Source: Olivibacter jilunii (lineage in GTDB: Bacteria > Bacteroidota > Bacteroidia > Sphingobacteriales > Sphingobacteriaceae). From it: a stretch of 64,000 bases of DNA. Below, piece by piece: positions 27,391 through 36,800 of this stretch. Under the pieces are notes generated by a model, which saw only the letters and a program-made list of their open reading frames with translations, was not told the DNA's origin and did no database searches. The stretch lies in assembly GCF_900607235.1 (NCBI RefSeq), contig NZ_LR027853.1:255428-319427 (forward strand). Direction: 5' to 3'. Made by a program: the position numbers and the translations under genes. The stretch's first letter is position 1. Every line of letters starts with the position of its first letter.

Positions 27391-28479
27391 ATGAAGAAGA
27401 TATTAGGAGCTCTAAGTATTTTTGTTTTGGCTGCTTGCAGTAATAAGGATCAGTTTGTCTTGAACGGCGAGCTTATCAACAACGATCAGGTCAAAAAAGT
27501 TTTTTTATATGAAGGAGGGGAGGTTGTAGATTCAGCTTTTTTGAATGACGATAATAAGTTTCGCTTTCGGAGAACGGCACCTATCCCGCAGTTTTACAAT
27601 TTAAAAGTTGGAGAAAATAATTACTTTTTTGTTCTTTCCAACGGCGAAGAGGTGAGCTTTAAGGCCAATATCAAAGATCCGAGTGGAAATTACGAAGTTA
27701 TTGGTTCCGAAATTTCTAGCAAAATAAAGGAGTTTAGTGAAATTAATACCCGTTATTCTGCCATATCCAGGGAAATAGAAGGCGAATTTCAAATGCGATT
27801 AAAAAGGGAGCCGTCAAAAGAAAAAGAGATTAGGGATGAACTGTTTGTGAAATATAAAAACAACCTGGACCAATTTTCAAAAGAGGTATTGGCCTTCGCT
27901 AATCGAAATGTTAACAATTTAGCGGGCTTCTATGCAATAAGTTCATTAGATCCCGCAGAGTACGAAGCGGAAATGATGGCCTATGCCGACACTATAAAGG
28001 ATAAATTTCCTAAAAATGCTGCCGTGCGAGATTTTGTTACCCATATGGCTGAATTGAAACCGCTAATGGTGGGGCAGAAAGCGCCCGATTTTGAATTAAT
28101 GGATCAAAAAGGGAAGACAGTCAAGCTGTCGGACTTCCGTGGTAAATATACCCTTGTCGATTTTTGGGCATCCTGGTGCGTGCCTTGCAGAGAGGAAAAC
28201 CCCAATATTGTAAAACAATACAATACTTATAAAGATAGAAATTTTACGATATTAGGGGTGTCCTTGGATAATAATCAAGCTGCTTGGCTGAAAGCAATAA
28301 AAGATGATCAGTTAACTTGGACACATGTATCAGATTTGCAGGCGTGGAATAGTAAAGCTGCAGAATTATACAAAATTTCAAGTATTCCTGCGTCTTTTCT
28401 GCTTAATCCGGAGGGTATTATTGTTGCTAAAAATCTAAGAGGACAAAAACTGGCAGATTTTTTGGAAAAAACGCTATAA
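27391..28479 (+). CDS. TlpA-like thiol-disulfide oxidoreductase lipoprotein
   Basis: 362 residues. Lipobox LAAC with Cys16 after a short signal sequence, so it should be anchored on the periplasmic face. The first part (NGELINNDQVKKVFLYEGGEV) resembles the DUF4369 beta domain; the second (from VGQKAPDFELMDQKGKTVKLSDF) is a thioredoxin/AhpC-TSA fold with the redox pair in WASWCVPCREE (about 262 and 265) and the cis-proline in SSIPASFLL. Proteins of this kind reduce or shuffle disulfides in the envelope, for example in cytochrome c maturation. It follows alaS by 25 bases. Confidence 0.9.
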   Translation: MKKILGALSIFVLAACSNKDQFVLNGELINNDQVKKVFLYEGGEVVDSAFLNDDNKFRFRRTAPIPQFYNLKVGENNYFFVLSNGEEVSFKANIKDPSGNYEVIGSEISSKIKEFSEINTRYSAISREIEGEFQMRLKREPSKEKEIRDELFVKYKNNLDQFSKEVLAFANRNVNNLAGFYAISSLDPAEYEAEMMAYADTIKDKFPKNAAVRDFVTHMAELKPLMVGQKAPDFELMDQKGKTVKLSDFRGKYTLVDFWASWCVPCREENPNIVKQYNTYKDRNFTILGVSLDNNQAAWLKAIKDDQLTWTHVSDLQAWNSKAAELYKISSIPASFLLNPEGIIVAKNLRGQKLADFLEKTL

Positions 28480-28583
28480 TTTTAACTAGATGTCAAGCAA
28501 TGGGTGATCATTAACAATTTGTTAATACTGTCTTAACTTTTATTTGCAATTAAGTACATAATTTAGACCTAAAATTATTGAAC

Positions 28584-29270
28584 ATGAGCAGTGCTAAATA
28601 CAAGATATTAGTCGTTGACGATGAGCCCGATATAGTCGAACTAATTGAATATAACTTAAAGCGTGAAGGATATTCGGTTTTTACGGCCACTAACGGACAG
28701 GAAGCTGTATCAACGGCACGGAAGATAAACCCGGATCTCATCATACTTGACATCATGATGCCGAAAATGGATGGTATTGAAGCTTGTCGGATTATGAGAA
28801 GCATGCCGGAGTTTAAAAACACTTTTATGGTATTTCTTACAGCAAGAAGTGAAGAGTATTCCGAAATTGCAGGCTTTAATGTTGGTGCTGACGACTATAT
28901 CGCGAAGCCTATTAAACCAAGGGCGTTGATTAGCAGGATTAATGCAATTTTGAGAAGAAACAGCAAAGGAGAAGAGACTTTAGAAAATAAAGTTGAAATC
29001 GCCGACCTTGTAATCGATAGGGAAACCTTTTTGGTATATAAGAACGATGAGAAAATTGTTCTTGCAAAAAAAGAATTTGAATTGTTATACTTATTAGCTT
29101 CTAAACCTGGAAAAGTTTATACTAGAGAAACAATATTGAAGAGTATTTGGGAAGATTCTGTTGTGGTAACTAACAGAACCATTGATGTGCACATTCGAAA
29201 GCTGCGAGAGAAGATAGGGGATGATTATGTTTCTACCGTAAAGGGAGTTGGGTATAAATTTGATGCCTAA
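28584..29270 (+). CDS. OmpR/PhoB-type response regulator
   Basis: 228 residues. Receiver domain: acidic pair DDEPD near the N-terminus, phospho-acceptor Asp in LIILDIMMPKMDG, Thr in VFLTARSEE, Lys in YIAKPIKP. C-terminal winged helix with REFELLYLLASKPGKVYTRETIL-like sequence (KEFELLYLL, VTNRTIDVHIRKLREKIG, VSTVKGVGYKFDA). A TTG at 28578 also opens the frame, but the ATG at 28584 is preferred. It resembles PhoB/PhoP regulators; no partner kinase is adjacent in the same transcript, and a terminator follows. Confidence 0.93.
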   Translation: MSSAKYKILVVDDEPDIVELIEYNLKREGYSVFTATNGQEAVSTARKINPDLIILDIMMPKMDGIEACRIMRSMPEFKNTFMVFLTARSEEYSEIAGFNVGADDYIAKPIKPRALISRINAILRRNSKGEETLENKVEIADLVIDRETFLVYKNDEKIVLAKKEFELLYLLASKPGKVYTRETILKSIWEDSVVVTNRTIDVHIRKLREKIGDDYVSTVKGVGYKFDA

Positions 29271-29284
29271 TTCATTATATTTCT

Positions 29285-29310
29285 AAAGGGGGTGCTTAGC
29301 CCCTTTTCCA
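29285..29310 (+). terminator. Terminator after the response regulator
   Basis: AAAGGGG ... CCCCTTTT hairpin 14 bases behind the stop. It separates the regulator from the histidine kinase. The remaining 230 bases before 29547 show only a weak promoter-like TATCTTGC near 29445. Confidence 0.75.
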
Positions 29311-29546
29311 TTTAATCTTTCTGTGGCGCCCTTTGAGATTTCGAATTTTACCTGATCCTTTTCATTTTCGGGATATATAGGAAGTAAAGTCATCCAAGCC
29401 TTACAAATTTTTCCTTTACCGAAAAGAGGTCGCCCATTTTTTGTATCTTGCAATTGTGTCAATAAAAAATCATCTTAAGGGATATCAATGATCTCAAAGA
29501 AGATAGTTGAAATTATAATTATAGTTTTACGACATAATTGCTACCT

Positions 29547-30752
29547 ATGGGAATCTATCGTCAGTGGCTCAATATAATTCCTCCGAACGAGCAGGACCGT
29601 TTGCGGAAGCTGTATAAGTATGATATTCTGAATACGCCGCCGGAAGACGCGTTCGATAAGATTGCGAAGTTGGCTATGGAGTTTTTTGAAGTTGCGGGCG
29701 CATTTATATCCTTTGTCGACGAAAAAACGGTATTCTTAAAATCAGATACTACAGGCCATTTTGAACGCTATACTAACCGTACTGATAGTCTTTGTTCTTG
29801 GGCGATTTTACAGGACACAGTAGCCGTGATTAATAATATAGAAGAGGCTTCGGAGATACTTGAAAATCCGGAACATTTAAAAGCGCTTGGTATCGGATTC
29901 TATGCTGCTGCGCCACTTCAGACGCCTGATGGGTATAAAATCGGCGCACTTTGTGTTAGTCATCCTACAGCTAAATATCCGTCAGAGAAGCAGTTGGAAA
30001 TGTTGAAGAGTCTTGCGTCCATAGTAATGGATGAGTTGAAATTTCGTTTAGCTACACGCAATGCGGTACGGGTACAAACTGATTTAATGAACGCAGCCGT
30101 TCATGACCTTAAAAATCCGCTAACATCCATCAAGCTTTACGCGCAGTTGATTCAGCGAGAGGCAAAGGAGAATAAAGGGACGCAGGCAATGACCGAGCGA
30201 ATTATCAAATCATCCGATTTTATCCTTTCGAGCTTGAACGATCTGTTAAATTTATCGCAGATAGAAGATGGCGAAATGAAGCTTAAGATAGAGCCGTGTG
30301 TGCTTGATTCATTGCTTAAAGATCTTTTGACGGATTTTGAGATTATTGCCAACCAAAAAAAACAGCGGGTAGTTTTCGAAAATACTATTCAACGGCCTGT
30401 CGCCGGTGATAAAGCACGATTACGCGAGATATTTGAAAACCTGTTAAGTAATGCTTCCAAATACGCATATGCTGATACAACGATTAATTTGATAGCTAAG
30501 GAGGTAGATAACAAGGCTTTAATTGAAATTCGAGATCAAGGGCAAGGCCTTTCTGAACAGGATATGAAGAAACTGTTCAAAAAATTTGCCCGTCTAAGTT
30601 CTGTGCCAACGGGCAAAGAAGGAAGTAATGGCTTAGGACTATCGATCGTTAAAACCTTGGTGGAACTTCATAGTGGAAAGATTTGGGCAGAAAGTCAAGG
30701 GAAGGAAAAAGGATCCTCTTTTTTCATTGCTTTACCTTTGGCGGAACTTTAA
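29547..30752 (+). CDS. GAF-domain sensor histidine kinase
   Basis: 401 residues from the ATG at 29547 (an upstream TTG at 29538 is less likely). No membrane segment is seen, so it should be cytosolic. N-terminal GAF domain (LYKYDILNTPPEDAFDKIAK, VAGAFISFVDEKTVFLKSD, DSLCSWAILQ, YAAAPLQTPDGYKIGALCV), a layout common in cyanobacterial and Bacteroidota kinases. Then the phospho-acceptor His in NAAVHDLKNPLTSIKLY, and the ATPase domain with N box IFENLLSNASKYA, G1 RDQGQGLS and G2 GSNGLGLSIVK. Signal unknown; no adjacent regulator downstream. Confidence 0.92.
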   Translation: MGIYRQWLNIIPPNEQDRLRKLYKYDILNTPPEDAFDKIAKLAMEFFEVAGAFISFVDEKTVFLKSDTTGHFERYTNRTDSLCSWAILQDTVAVINNIEEASEILENPEHLKALGIGFYAAAPLQTPDGYKIGALCVSHPTAKYPSEKQLEMLKSLASIVMDELKFRLATRNAVRVQTDLMNAAVHDLKNPLTSIKLYAQLIQREAKENKGTQAMTERIIKSSDFILSSLNDLLNLSQIEDGEMKLKIEPCVLDSLLKDLLTDFEIIANQKKQRVVFENTIQRPVAGDKARLREIFENLLSNASKYAYADTTINLIAKEVDNKALIEIRDQGQGLSEQDMKKLFKKFARLSSVPTGKEGSNGLGLSIVKTLVELHSGKIWAESQGKEKGSSFFIALPLAEL

Positions 30753-30773
30753 GCCTAAAGTAAATGATCGCTC

Positions 30774-30808
30774 TTTGACGAACATGTCGTCCTCTTTTTA
30801 TACCTTTG
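30774..30808 (+). promoter_or_regulatory. Promoter of the RluA-type gene
   Basis: TACCTTTG (30801-30808), exact -7 consensus, ends 7 bases before the ATG. TTTG at 30774-30777 lies 23 bases upstream, slightly too far for an ideal -33 box. Confidence 0.55.
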
Positions 30809-30815
30809 CACTTCT

Positions 30816-31553
30816 ATGGAAGAAAAAGCGCTTAATTTTAAATTTCCGAAGTTCAATCAGCTCATCATTTTCGAAGATGATAATCTAATCGTCGTAAATA
30901 AACCACCATTTATTGCATCGCTGGATGAAAGAGAGGGGCGAGAAATTAACATACTTCGAATGGCGAAGTCATACCATGCGGACGCGCAAGTTTGTCATCG
31001 TATCGACAAAGAAACTTCCGGTTTATTATTAATTGCTAAAAATCCTGATACCTATCGCTCTGTTTCTATCGAGTTCGAGAAGAGAAGAGTGAAAAAGATT
31101 TATCATGCTATTATTGGGGGAACTCACATCTTTGAGGACCTAAAGGTGGACCTTCCAATTCTGAATCTGGGTAATAAAAACGTTACCATTGATAAAGCGA
31201 ATGGCAAATTAGCCGAAACGTGGTTTAAGTCGCTTGCTTATTTTAAGCATTATACTTTGGTGGAGTGTAGGCCAATAACGGGTCGCATGCACCAAATTAG
31301 AATTCACCTCGCTACGCAACATGCATCTATTGTAGGAGATAGTCTTTATAAAGGCAAACCCGTTTATCTCTCACAGATTAAACGGGGCTATACATTAAGT
31401 AAAGGACAAGAAGAACTCCCAATTATGAAACGATTTGCTTTACATGCTAGAGCATTGAGTTTCTCTATAAATGGAAAAGACTATAGTTTTGAGGCCCCGT
31501 ACCCTAAAGATTTCGCAACTTTATTAAAACAGTTGGAGCGATTTGATAGCTAA
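30816..31553 (+). CDS. RluA-family pseudouridine synthase
   Basis: Converts uridines to pseudouridine in rRNA or tRNA. 245 residues, no S4 domain in front. Visible: IIFEDDNLIVVNKPPFIAS, the catalytic Asp in CHRIDKETSGLLLIAKN, KKIYHAIIGG and RPITGRMHQIRIHLATQH. Which RNA and site it modifies cannot be told. The ATG lies only 7 bases after the -7 box, so the transcript should have almost no leader. Confidence 0.93.
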   Translation: MEEKALNFKFPKFNQLIIFEDDNLIVVNKPPFIASLDEREGREINILRMAKSYHADAQVCHRIDKETSGLLLIAKNPDTYRSVSIEFEKRRVKKIYHAIIGGTHIFEDLKVDLPILNLGNKNVTIDKANGKLAETWFKSLAYFKHYTLVECRPITGRMHQIRIHLATQHASIVGDSLYKGKPVYLSQIKRGYTLSKGQEELPIMKRFALHARALSFSINGKDYSFEAPYPKDFATLLKQLERFDS

Positions 31554-31640
31554 ACTGATGAGCCAGCCGTTGACAGAACGCACTACCTTTCAACAATCTA
31601 AAGGAGTGAAGAATTTATAAGTCAGTGAATCAGGAAAATA

Positions 31641-32543
31641 TTAGAATCTCGAATTCGAAAACCTGCTAGCAACTATAAGTTCCTTGGCATCAGATTGTCG
31701 ATAATCATAAAATCCAATAGTTGATTTTTTTCCCAGATGGCCCGCAGCTACCATATTGGTCAATAGCGGACATGGCGCATATTTAGAATTTCCGAAACCT
31801 TCGTGTAATACCTTTAGAATAGCTAAACACACATCCAAACCTATAAAATCTGCTAATTGCAGTGGGCCCATTGGATGCGCCATACCGAGCTTCATAACCG
31901 TATCAATTTCCATCACACCGGCAACGCCTTCATATAGGCTGTAAATTGCTTCATTAATCATCGGCATGAGGATTCTATTGGCTATAAAACCAGGGTAGTC
32001 TTGTACAATGACAGGTGTTTTTTGAAGTTTGGCTGCCAAAGTAAAAATTGTAATGGTAACTGCTTCACTCGTACGATAACCCCTTATCACTTCAACCAAT
32101 TGCATCATTGGAACCGGATTCATAAAATGCATACCAATGACTTTATCCGGTCTTTTTGTGTTAGAAGCGAGTTGTGTAATGGAAATAGACGAAGTATTAG
32201 AAGCTAAAATGGTAGCATCAGCACAAAGGTCGTCCAATTCATTAAAGAGGCGCGATTTGACAGCCTCATTTTCTGTTGCCGCTTCAATGACCAGATCCGC
32301 CTCGGCAACGGCTCCTTTTAAATCTGTAAACGTCGTTATATTATTTAAAGTAGCGATTTTTTCATTTTCAGTTAGTTTACTTTTACTAATCTGCCTATCT
32401 AAATTTCTTTGTATAATATCTATGGCTTTTGTTAAGGCCTGCTCATTTAGGTCTACAAGAGATACCGAATAGCCATGAAGAGCAAAGGTGTGCGCAATAC
32501 CGTTACCCATGGTTCCTGAACCAATTACCGTTATGTTTTTCAT
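31641..32543 (-). CDS. 3-hydroxyacyl-CoA (3-hydroxybutyryl-CoA) dehydrogenase
   Basis: Oxidises 3-hydroxyacyl-CoA with NAD in fatty acid breakdown or butanoate metabolism. 300 residues, the stand-alone short form. Visible: NAD loop VIGSGTMGNGIAHTF at the N-terminus, VIEAATENEAVKS, SNTSSISITQLA, catalytic His in GMHFMNPVPMMQLVEVI with its Glu partner, and PGFIANRILMPMINEAI. C-terminal helical domain has PMGPLQLADFIGLDVCLAIL. The start lies 36 bases behind the stop of the XRE/S24 regulator, so both may be on one transcript. Confidence 0.93.
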   Translation of the reverse strand: MKNITVIGSGTMGNGIAHTFALHGYSVSLVDLNEQALTKAIDIIQRNLDRQISKSKLTENEKIATLNNITTFTDLKGAVAEADLVIEAATENEAVKSRLFNELDDLCADATILASNTSSISITQLASNTKRPDKVIGMHFMNPVPMMQLVEVIRGYRTSEAVTITIFTLAAKLQKTPVIVQDYPGFIANRILMPMINEAIYSLYEGVAGVMEIDTVMKLGMAHPMGPLQLADFIGLDVCLAILKVLHEGFGNSKYAPCPLLTNMVAAGHLGKKSTIGFYDYRQSDAKELIVASRFSNSRF

Positions 32544-32579
32544 CTGTTATATTGTTTTTTCGGTTTGATGAACAGTATT

Positions 32580-33350
32580 TTATTCGGTTTTCATACCACT
32601 TATTGTTTTTTGCATTTGTGCCATCATGGTGGTAAGAGTTTCTAAGCTTGGCTCTGCCGTCGGTTCTGGAAATTCTGTACTAATAAATGCTTTGGCTTTC
32701 CATATTTCTAAAATATCCGGTGTTTCTACCCAGTAAGGTTCATATACTTTGTTGTCCGAAAGCAATTTCAATCCTTTCTCTTCCTTAAATTTATGCGCTA
32801 TCCTTTTATAAACAATTCCATCGGATTTCGAAATAATGACGTAAGTCTGATTGGGTTTAACATCAAACCAATCTTCAACGTACTCGCAAATAACAACCGT
32901 ACCAGGTTGTAAAGGAAGCATGGAATCTCCCTTCAATTCAAATGCGCGGTAAGTTCCTTGTTTAAAGAAAGGCAATCTGAATTTTGGCAATTCACTAATA
33001 TAGTCCGGATCGGCATAGCCATTTAGATAACCTGCGCTCGCTTTAACCGGTACAAGCTCAATATTTTCACGATCATCCTCATTGACCGTAATACTTAAAA
33101 CACGGACACTGGATGAATCACCCTTCGGAGTAGGCTTCCATTTATCGTCAATTTTTTCATTGACAAGTTCGTCCATAGTTAACTCATAATAGGATGCGAA
33201 TTTTTTTAGCAACTCGTATTTCGGTTCCGCACGATCTTCCTCATAAGCGCCAACAAGAGAACGCTTAATTTCCATTAAATCAGCGAATTGCTGTTGTGTA
33301 TGCCCCTTTTTTCTTCTGAGGTATTTAAGATTTGATGCGATATTGCTCAT
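32580..33350 (-). CDS. XRE-family regulator with S24-like C-terminal domain
   Basis: 256 residues. N-terminal helix-turn-helix (LKYLRRKKGHTQQQFADLMEI, RSLVGAYEEDRAEPKYELLKKFA). The C-terminal half (FELKGDSMLPLQPGTVVICEY, QTYVIISKSDGIVYKRIAH) has the Ser-containing GDSM motif of S24/LexA-CI peptidase folds and a possible Lys further on, so a latent self-cleaving repressor is conceivable. Such proteins are frequent in Bacteroidota without phage context. A dyad at 33371-33387 in front of the gene is a likely operator. Confidence 0.85.
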   Translation of the reverse strand: MSNIASNLKYLRRKKGHTQQQFADLMEIKRSLVGAYEEDRAEPKYELLKKFASYYELTMDELVNEKIDDKWKPTPKGDSSSVRVLSITVNEDDRENIELVPVKASAGYLNGYADPDYISELPKFRLPFFKQGTYRAFELKGDSMLPLQPGTVVICEYVEDWFDVKPNQTYVIISKSDGIVYKRIAHKFKEEKGLKLLSDNKVYEPYWVETPDILEIWKAKAFISTEFPEPTAEPSLETLTTMMAQMQKTISGMKTE

Positions 33351-33370
33351 TTTTAAAATAATTTTGTTTT

Positions 33371-33410
33371 TACTAAAATTGTTAGTATCATTGTGCCAAT
33401 AAAGTTAGTA
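33371..33410. promoter_or_regulatory. Candidate operator of the XRE/S24 regulator
   Basis: Perfect dyad TACTAA-aattg-TTAGTA (33371-33387), with a further half-site TTAGTA at 33405-33410 and TTAGTG at 33436. It lies between the regulator and the divergent GIY-YIG gene and could control both. Confidence 0.5.
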
Positions 33411-33450
33411 AATAAAATTCAATTAGCGAAAAATATTAGTGTATTTTGTT

Positions 33451-33795
33451 ATGAAGCGATTTGTATATATATTGACAGACTGTAACCGACAATATTTACA
33501 TGTAGGATTAACCGATGATTTGTTTAAAACAATGACATTTTATAAGGAGCATAGGCAACTTTTTTTTGATACAGCTGCCAAGGTTTCCAGATTGGTTTAT
33601 TTTGAGGAAATTGATACAGAGGAGTTAGGTATTGCTCGCTTCAATGTGTTATCTGCTTTTACGCGTTCTCAAAAAGAACGTCTTATTAGAGCAAAAAATA
33701 AAGATTGGCAGGATCTAAGTTTATGTTTAGGCATAGATAATTTAGTTGCTAATCCACAACAACCTCTTCGCTTTTCCTCGATGAGAGCTTGGTGA
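33451..33795 (+). CDS. Small GIY-YIG-like protein
   Basis: 114 residues from the ATG at 33451 (GTG at 33439 is possible). The start KRFVYILTDCNRQYLHVGLTDD aligns with the GIY-YIG nuclease core, but the pattern is VYI...LHVG, and the later part (RLVYFEEIDTEELGIAR, FTRSQKERLIRAKNKDWQDL) matches the rest of the fold. The Tyr of YIG is replaced by His, so nuclease activity is doubtful. Proteins of this type are widespread in Bacteroidota with no known function. Divergent from the XRE/S24 gene. Confidence 0.75.
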   Translation: MKRFVYILTDCNRQYLHVGLTDDLFKTMTFYKEHRQLFFDTAAKVSRLVYFEEIDTEELGIARFNVLSAFTRSQKERLIRAKNKDWQDLSLCLGIDNLVANPQQPLRFSSMRAW

Positions 33796-33843
33796 TGATG
33801 AGTGTGCATGAAGCCGGTGTAAGGTCAAATCAATTAAAACAAT

Positions 33844-36800
33844 TTACCATCCCGGCGCGAAGTTAAGACCAAAAGTACCAAATTTTAGATCCTTTCTGTT
33901 AAAAGGAACAGCATAATACGGTTCTAAAACAAAGTAACCAAAGATGTTAACCCGTAAAGAGACTCCGGCACTCATAGCAGGAACTCGTTCGTAGATGTCA
34001 ACAGTTGATCCATCTGGGTTAACCTGTTCGCCAATTTTATCCGGATTACTTTTGAAAGCAATCTTATCTCCGGCACTCCAAGCGAGTCCCATATCAAAAA
34101 ATACATTTAAATCAGAGAATAGTAGCCCGGATTTAATGGCTGCCAGCTTTTCCGGGCCTGTAAATGGTAACCTTGCTTCTAGATTCACTACCGCTATTCT
34201 GGAACCCATCAATTGATTCACATTGTACCCTTGATAAACGTTGCCGTTATTATTGTAGAATGACGCAGATTCATAGCCCCTGATGAGAAATGGATAGCCT
34301 ATATAGAGCGGATATAATTGATCCTCACCACTACCAACACGCATGTATGTGTAAGCACGCGCAGCCAGGGAGATAGGCTTAATACGGTGATACTTGCGCA
34401 GGTCAGCGGTGTAGGCGGTAAAATTAAAATCGCCGAAATACTTTTCGGCAGCTAATCTATACCGATAACCACTTAAAGGGGCAGCTACACCAAAATAAGA
34501 ATTATCACCAACAAAGGCCGCATTTAGTTGCTGCAAGGTAAAAGAATTAAAATTACCTCCATAGGTTCTGCTCGCTTCTTCTTTTGATAATTTTCTTCTG
34601 TCACTGCCTAAGAAATAGAATGTATTGGGGTCGTAATAATTAGAGAATCGATCAATCCGATAGCTGTAGCGGGCTACTGCGCCCCCCAGTTCAAATCTAG
34701 TTGTTCTCGATAGGGGGTAAGCGGCAAAAGCGTCTATCTGTGTTTGGAAAGTACGTATAATATCCGTATTCTCCGTAAAATAGGTGTTTCCGTTAATTTC
34801 CTCATTCCCATAGCTCATCAATCCGGACATAAAAGGAATATGAGAAATAGACCCTCCCCAACTGATTCTTCCCTTTTGATTGATATAGGCAAATTGACCG
34901 CCAAAATCATATACCTCCCCATTAATAGCAACCCCGGCAAATAATTGATTTCGTCCTAAAATATCGGAGAAAATACCTTGGATCCCACTGGATAAGCCCG
35001 CGCCATATCTACTGCCAACGGCTACGCCGACACCACTTCCCTGTAAATAGTCTAATTGAAATTTTGGTTTGTATGGTACCGGTTTTATGAGCGACTTACC
35101 AATACGCTGAAAAATATTGTAGTTTCGAAGGTTACTATTAACTACATCTACACCCAGTGATTGAGGAGGTGGCAGTAGCGCTGCGTTAAAATTTACTTCG
35201 TTATTTGGTACCTCCTTCGCCGTAAAGTCGCTTGGTTTAGCATTGTAGATGGTATATTTTTGCGAACGGTAATATGAGTAGAGAATATCATCGTTTGCAG
35301 ATACACTTAAAGCAGGTGAATATTCGGTGATTCCGCTAATTCCTGTAAAATAATCGGTAAGCTGTTCAGTTTTTCCGGACGAAAACGTGTAACGGTATAG
35401 ATTCCTGAAACCATCACGGTTTGACAGGAAATAAAGTTGCTTATCATCTGCCGAGAACTGGGGGTTCAGGTTATTGGCGCCCGGAAAGATATCGATCTTC
35501 CGGATTTCTTTTGTACTTATATCGATAATGGCTAAGCCCAATGGAATATCAACTCCTTCGTAACCACTTTCTAAGCTTAAACGATCGGTACTGAAAACAA
35601 TTTTTTTACCATCTCTTGAAAAACTAGGATGGTAATCGGAATACCAGTCGTTGGTAAGTTGGGTCGAGCTCTTATTTGACAAATCATATAAGTAGATATC
35701 ACTATATCCGTTTTTAAGTCCCGAGAATGCCACGAGGTTTCCATCGGGCGACCAGGTTATGTTAGCAAACTCACCGATATCTCCCATACTTTCTGTAGCA
35801 AGTGTTTTACCGGTCTCCACGTCGACTATCAACAATTTCGTGCGCCCTTGGCTAAACACACTAAACGCAAATTTCTTGCTGTCATGGGAAAAGGATCCTG
35901 CACTTTCTATATAACTGAACTCATCAATGTGCGAATTATTCTGTCGACTACTCAGCTTTCGTATGATTTTACCTGTTCCGGCATCTGCTAAGAATAAATC
36001 AATACTGAAGAGATCTTTTTCTGATAAGAAAGCGACGTATTTACCGTCGGGGGAAATGGTTGGGGAAACATTCATATTACCCCCGTTTTTATTATTAATG
36101 ATCATTTGCCCCCTTGGTACTTGAGCCGTATCGATTAGAAGCGGTTTATAGGCATTTTCGATACTTGTACGCCATAAATTTGACAGCGTAGGTTCGTCAT
36201 ATCCAAAGGTGTATTTAATCGCCGCTTGATATCCGTACTTAGCGGTGTTTTTGAAGAAAGGCACAATCACTGTATCCCCGTAAGTAGAACCGATGTAAGC
36301 CCAGAATGCTTGACCATAGCGGTAAGGGAAATACTTATTGCTTTCTGTTAAGTCTCTAAGGCTCGGAATATCCTTATTTAAATAAGCATCTCGCATCCAC
36401 ATGGCGGTAAAAGCATCCTTTTTTCCGACGGATAAATATTCGGCCATTCCTTCCACCATCCAAAGAGGGAGATTTCCTATATTTTCCAGCTTGGTTGAAT
36501 CGCCTTCAATAAGGGAATGATATTGAAAGGCGTGGACCAACTCGTGCCCCAGAACATGGCGTGTCTGGTTATTGATTTGCATAATCGGCATTACTACGCG
36601 ATTCTTGAGCCCTTCTGTAACACCTCCCGTACCTATACTTATTTCTCCGCCAATAGCAGTAGTTTGTTGAAAGTCCGGATGGTTATTATAAAGTATGAGG
36701 GGATTCTTCCGAAGAAATGTATCTCTAAAAACTTGCTGATGCAGTTCGTACCAAAGCTCACTTTCTTGCATGAAACGAGTTAATAGACTATCGTTTTTTA

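Noticed and set aside
29439-29460. Promoter of the histidine kinase at TATCTTGC
   Set aside because: One base short of the -7 consensus and no -33 box; not reported as a feature.
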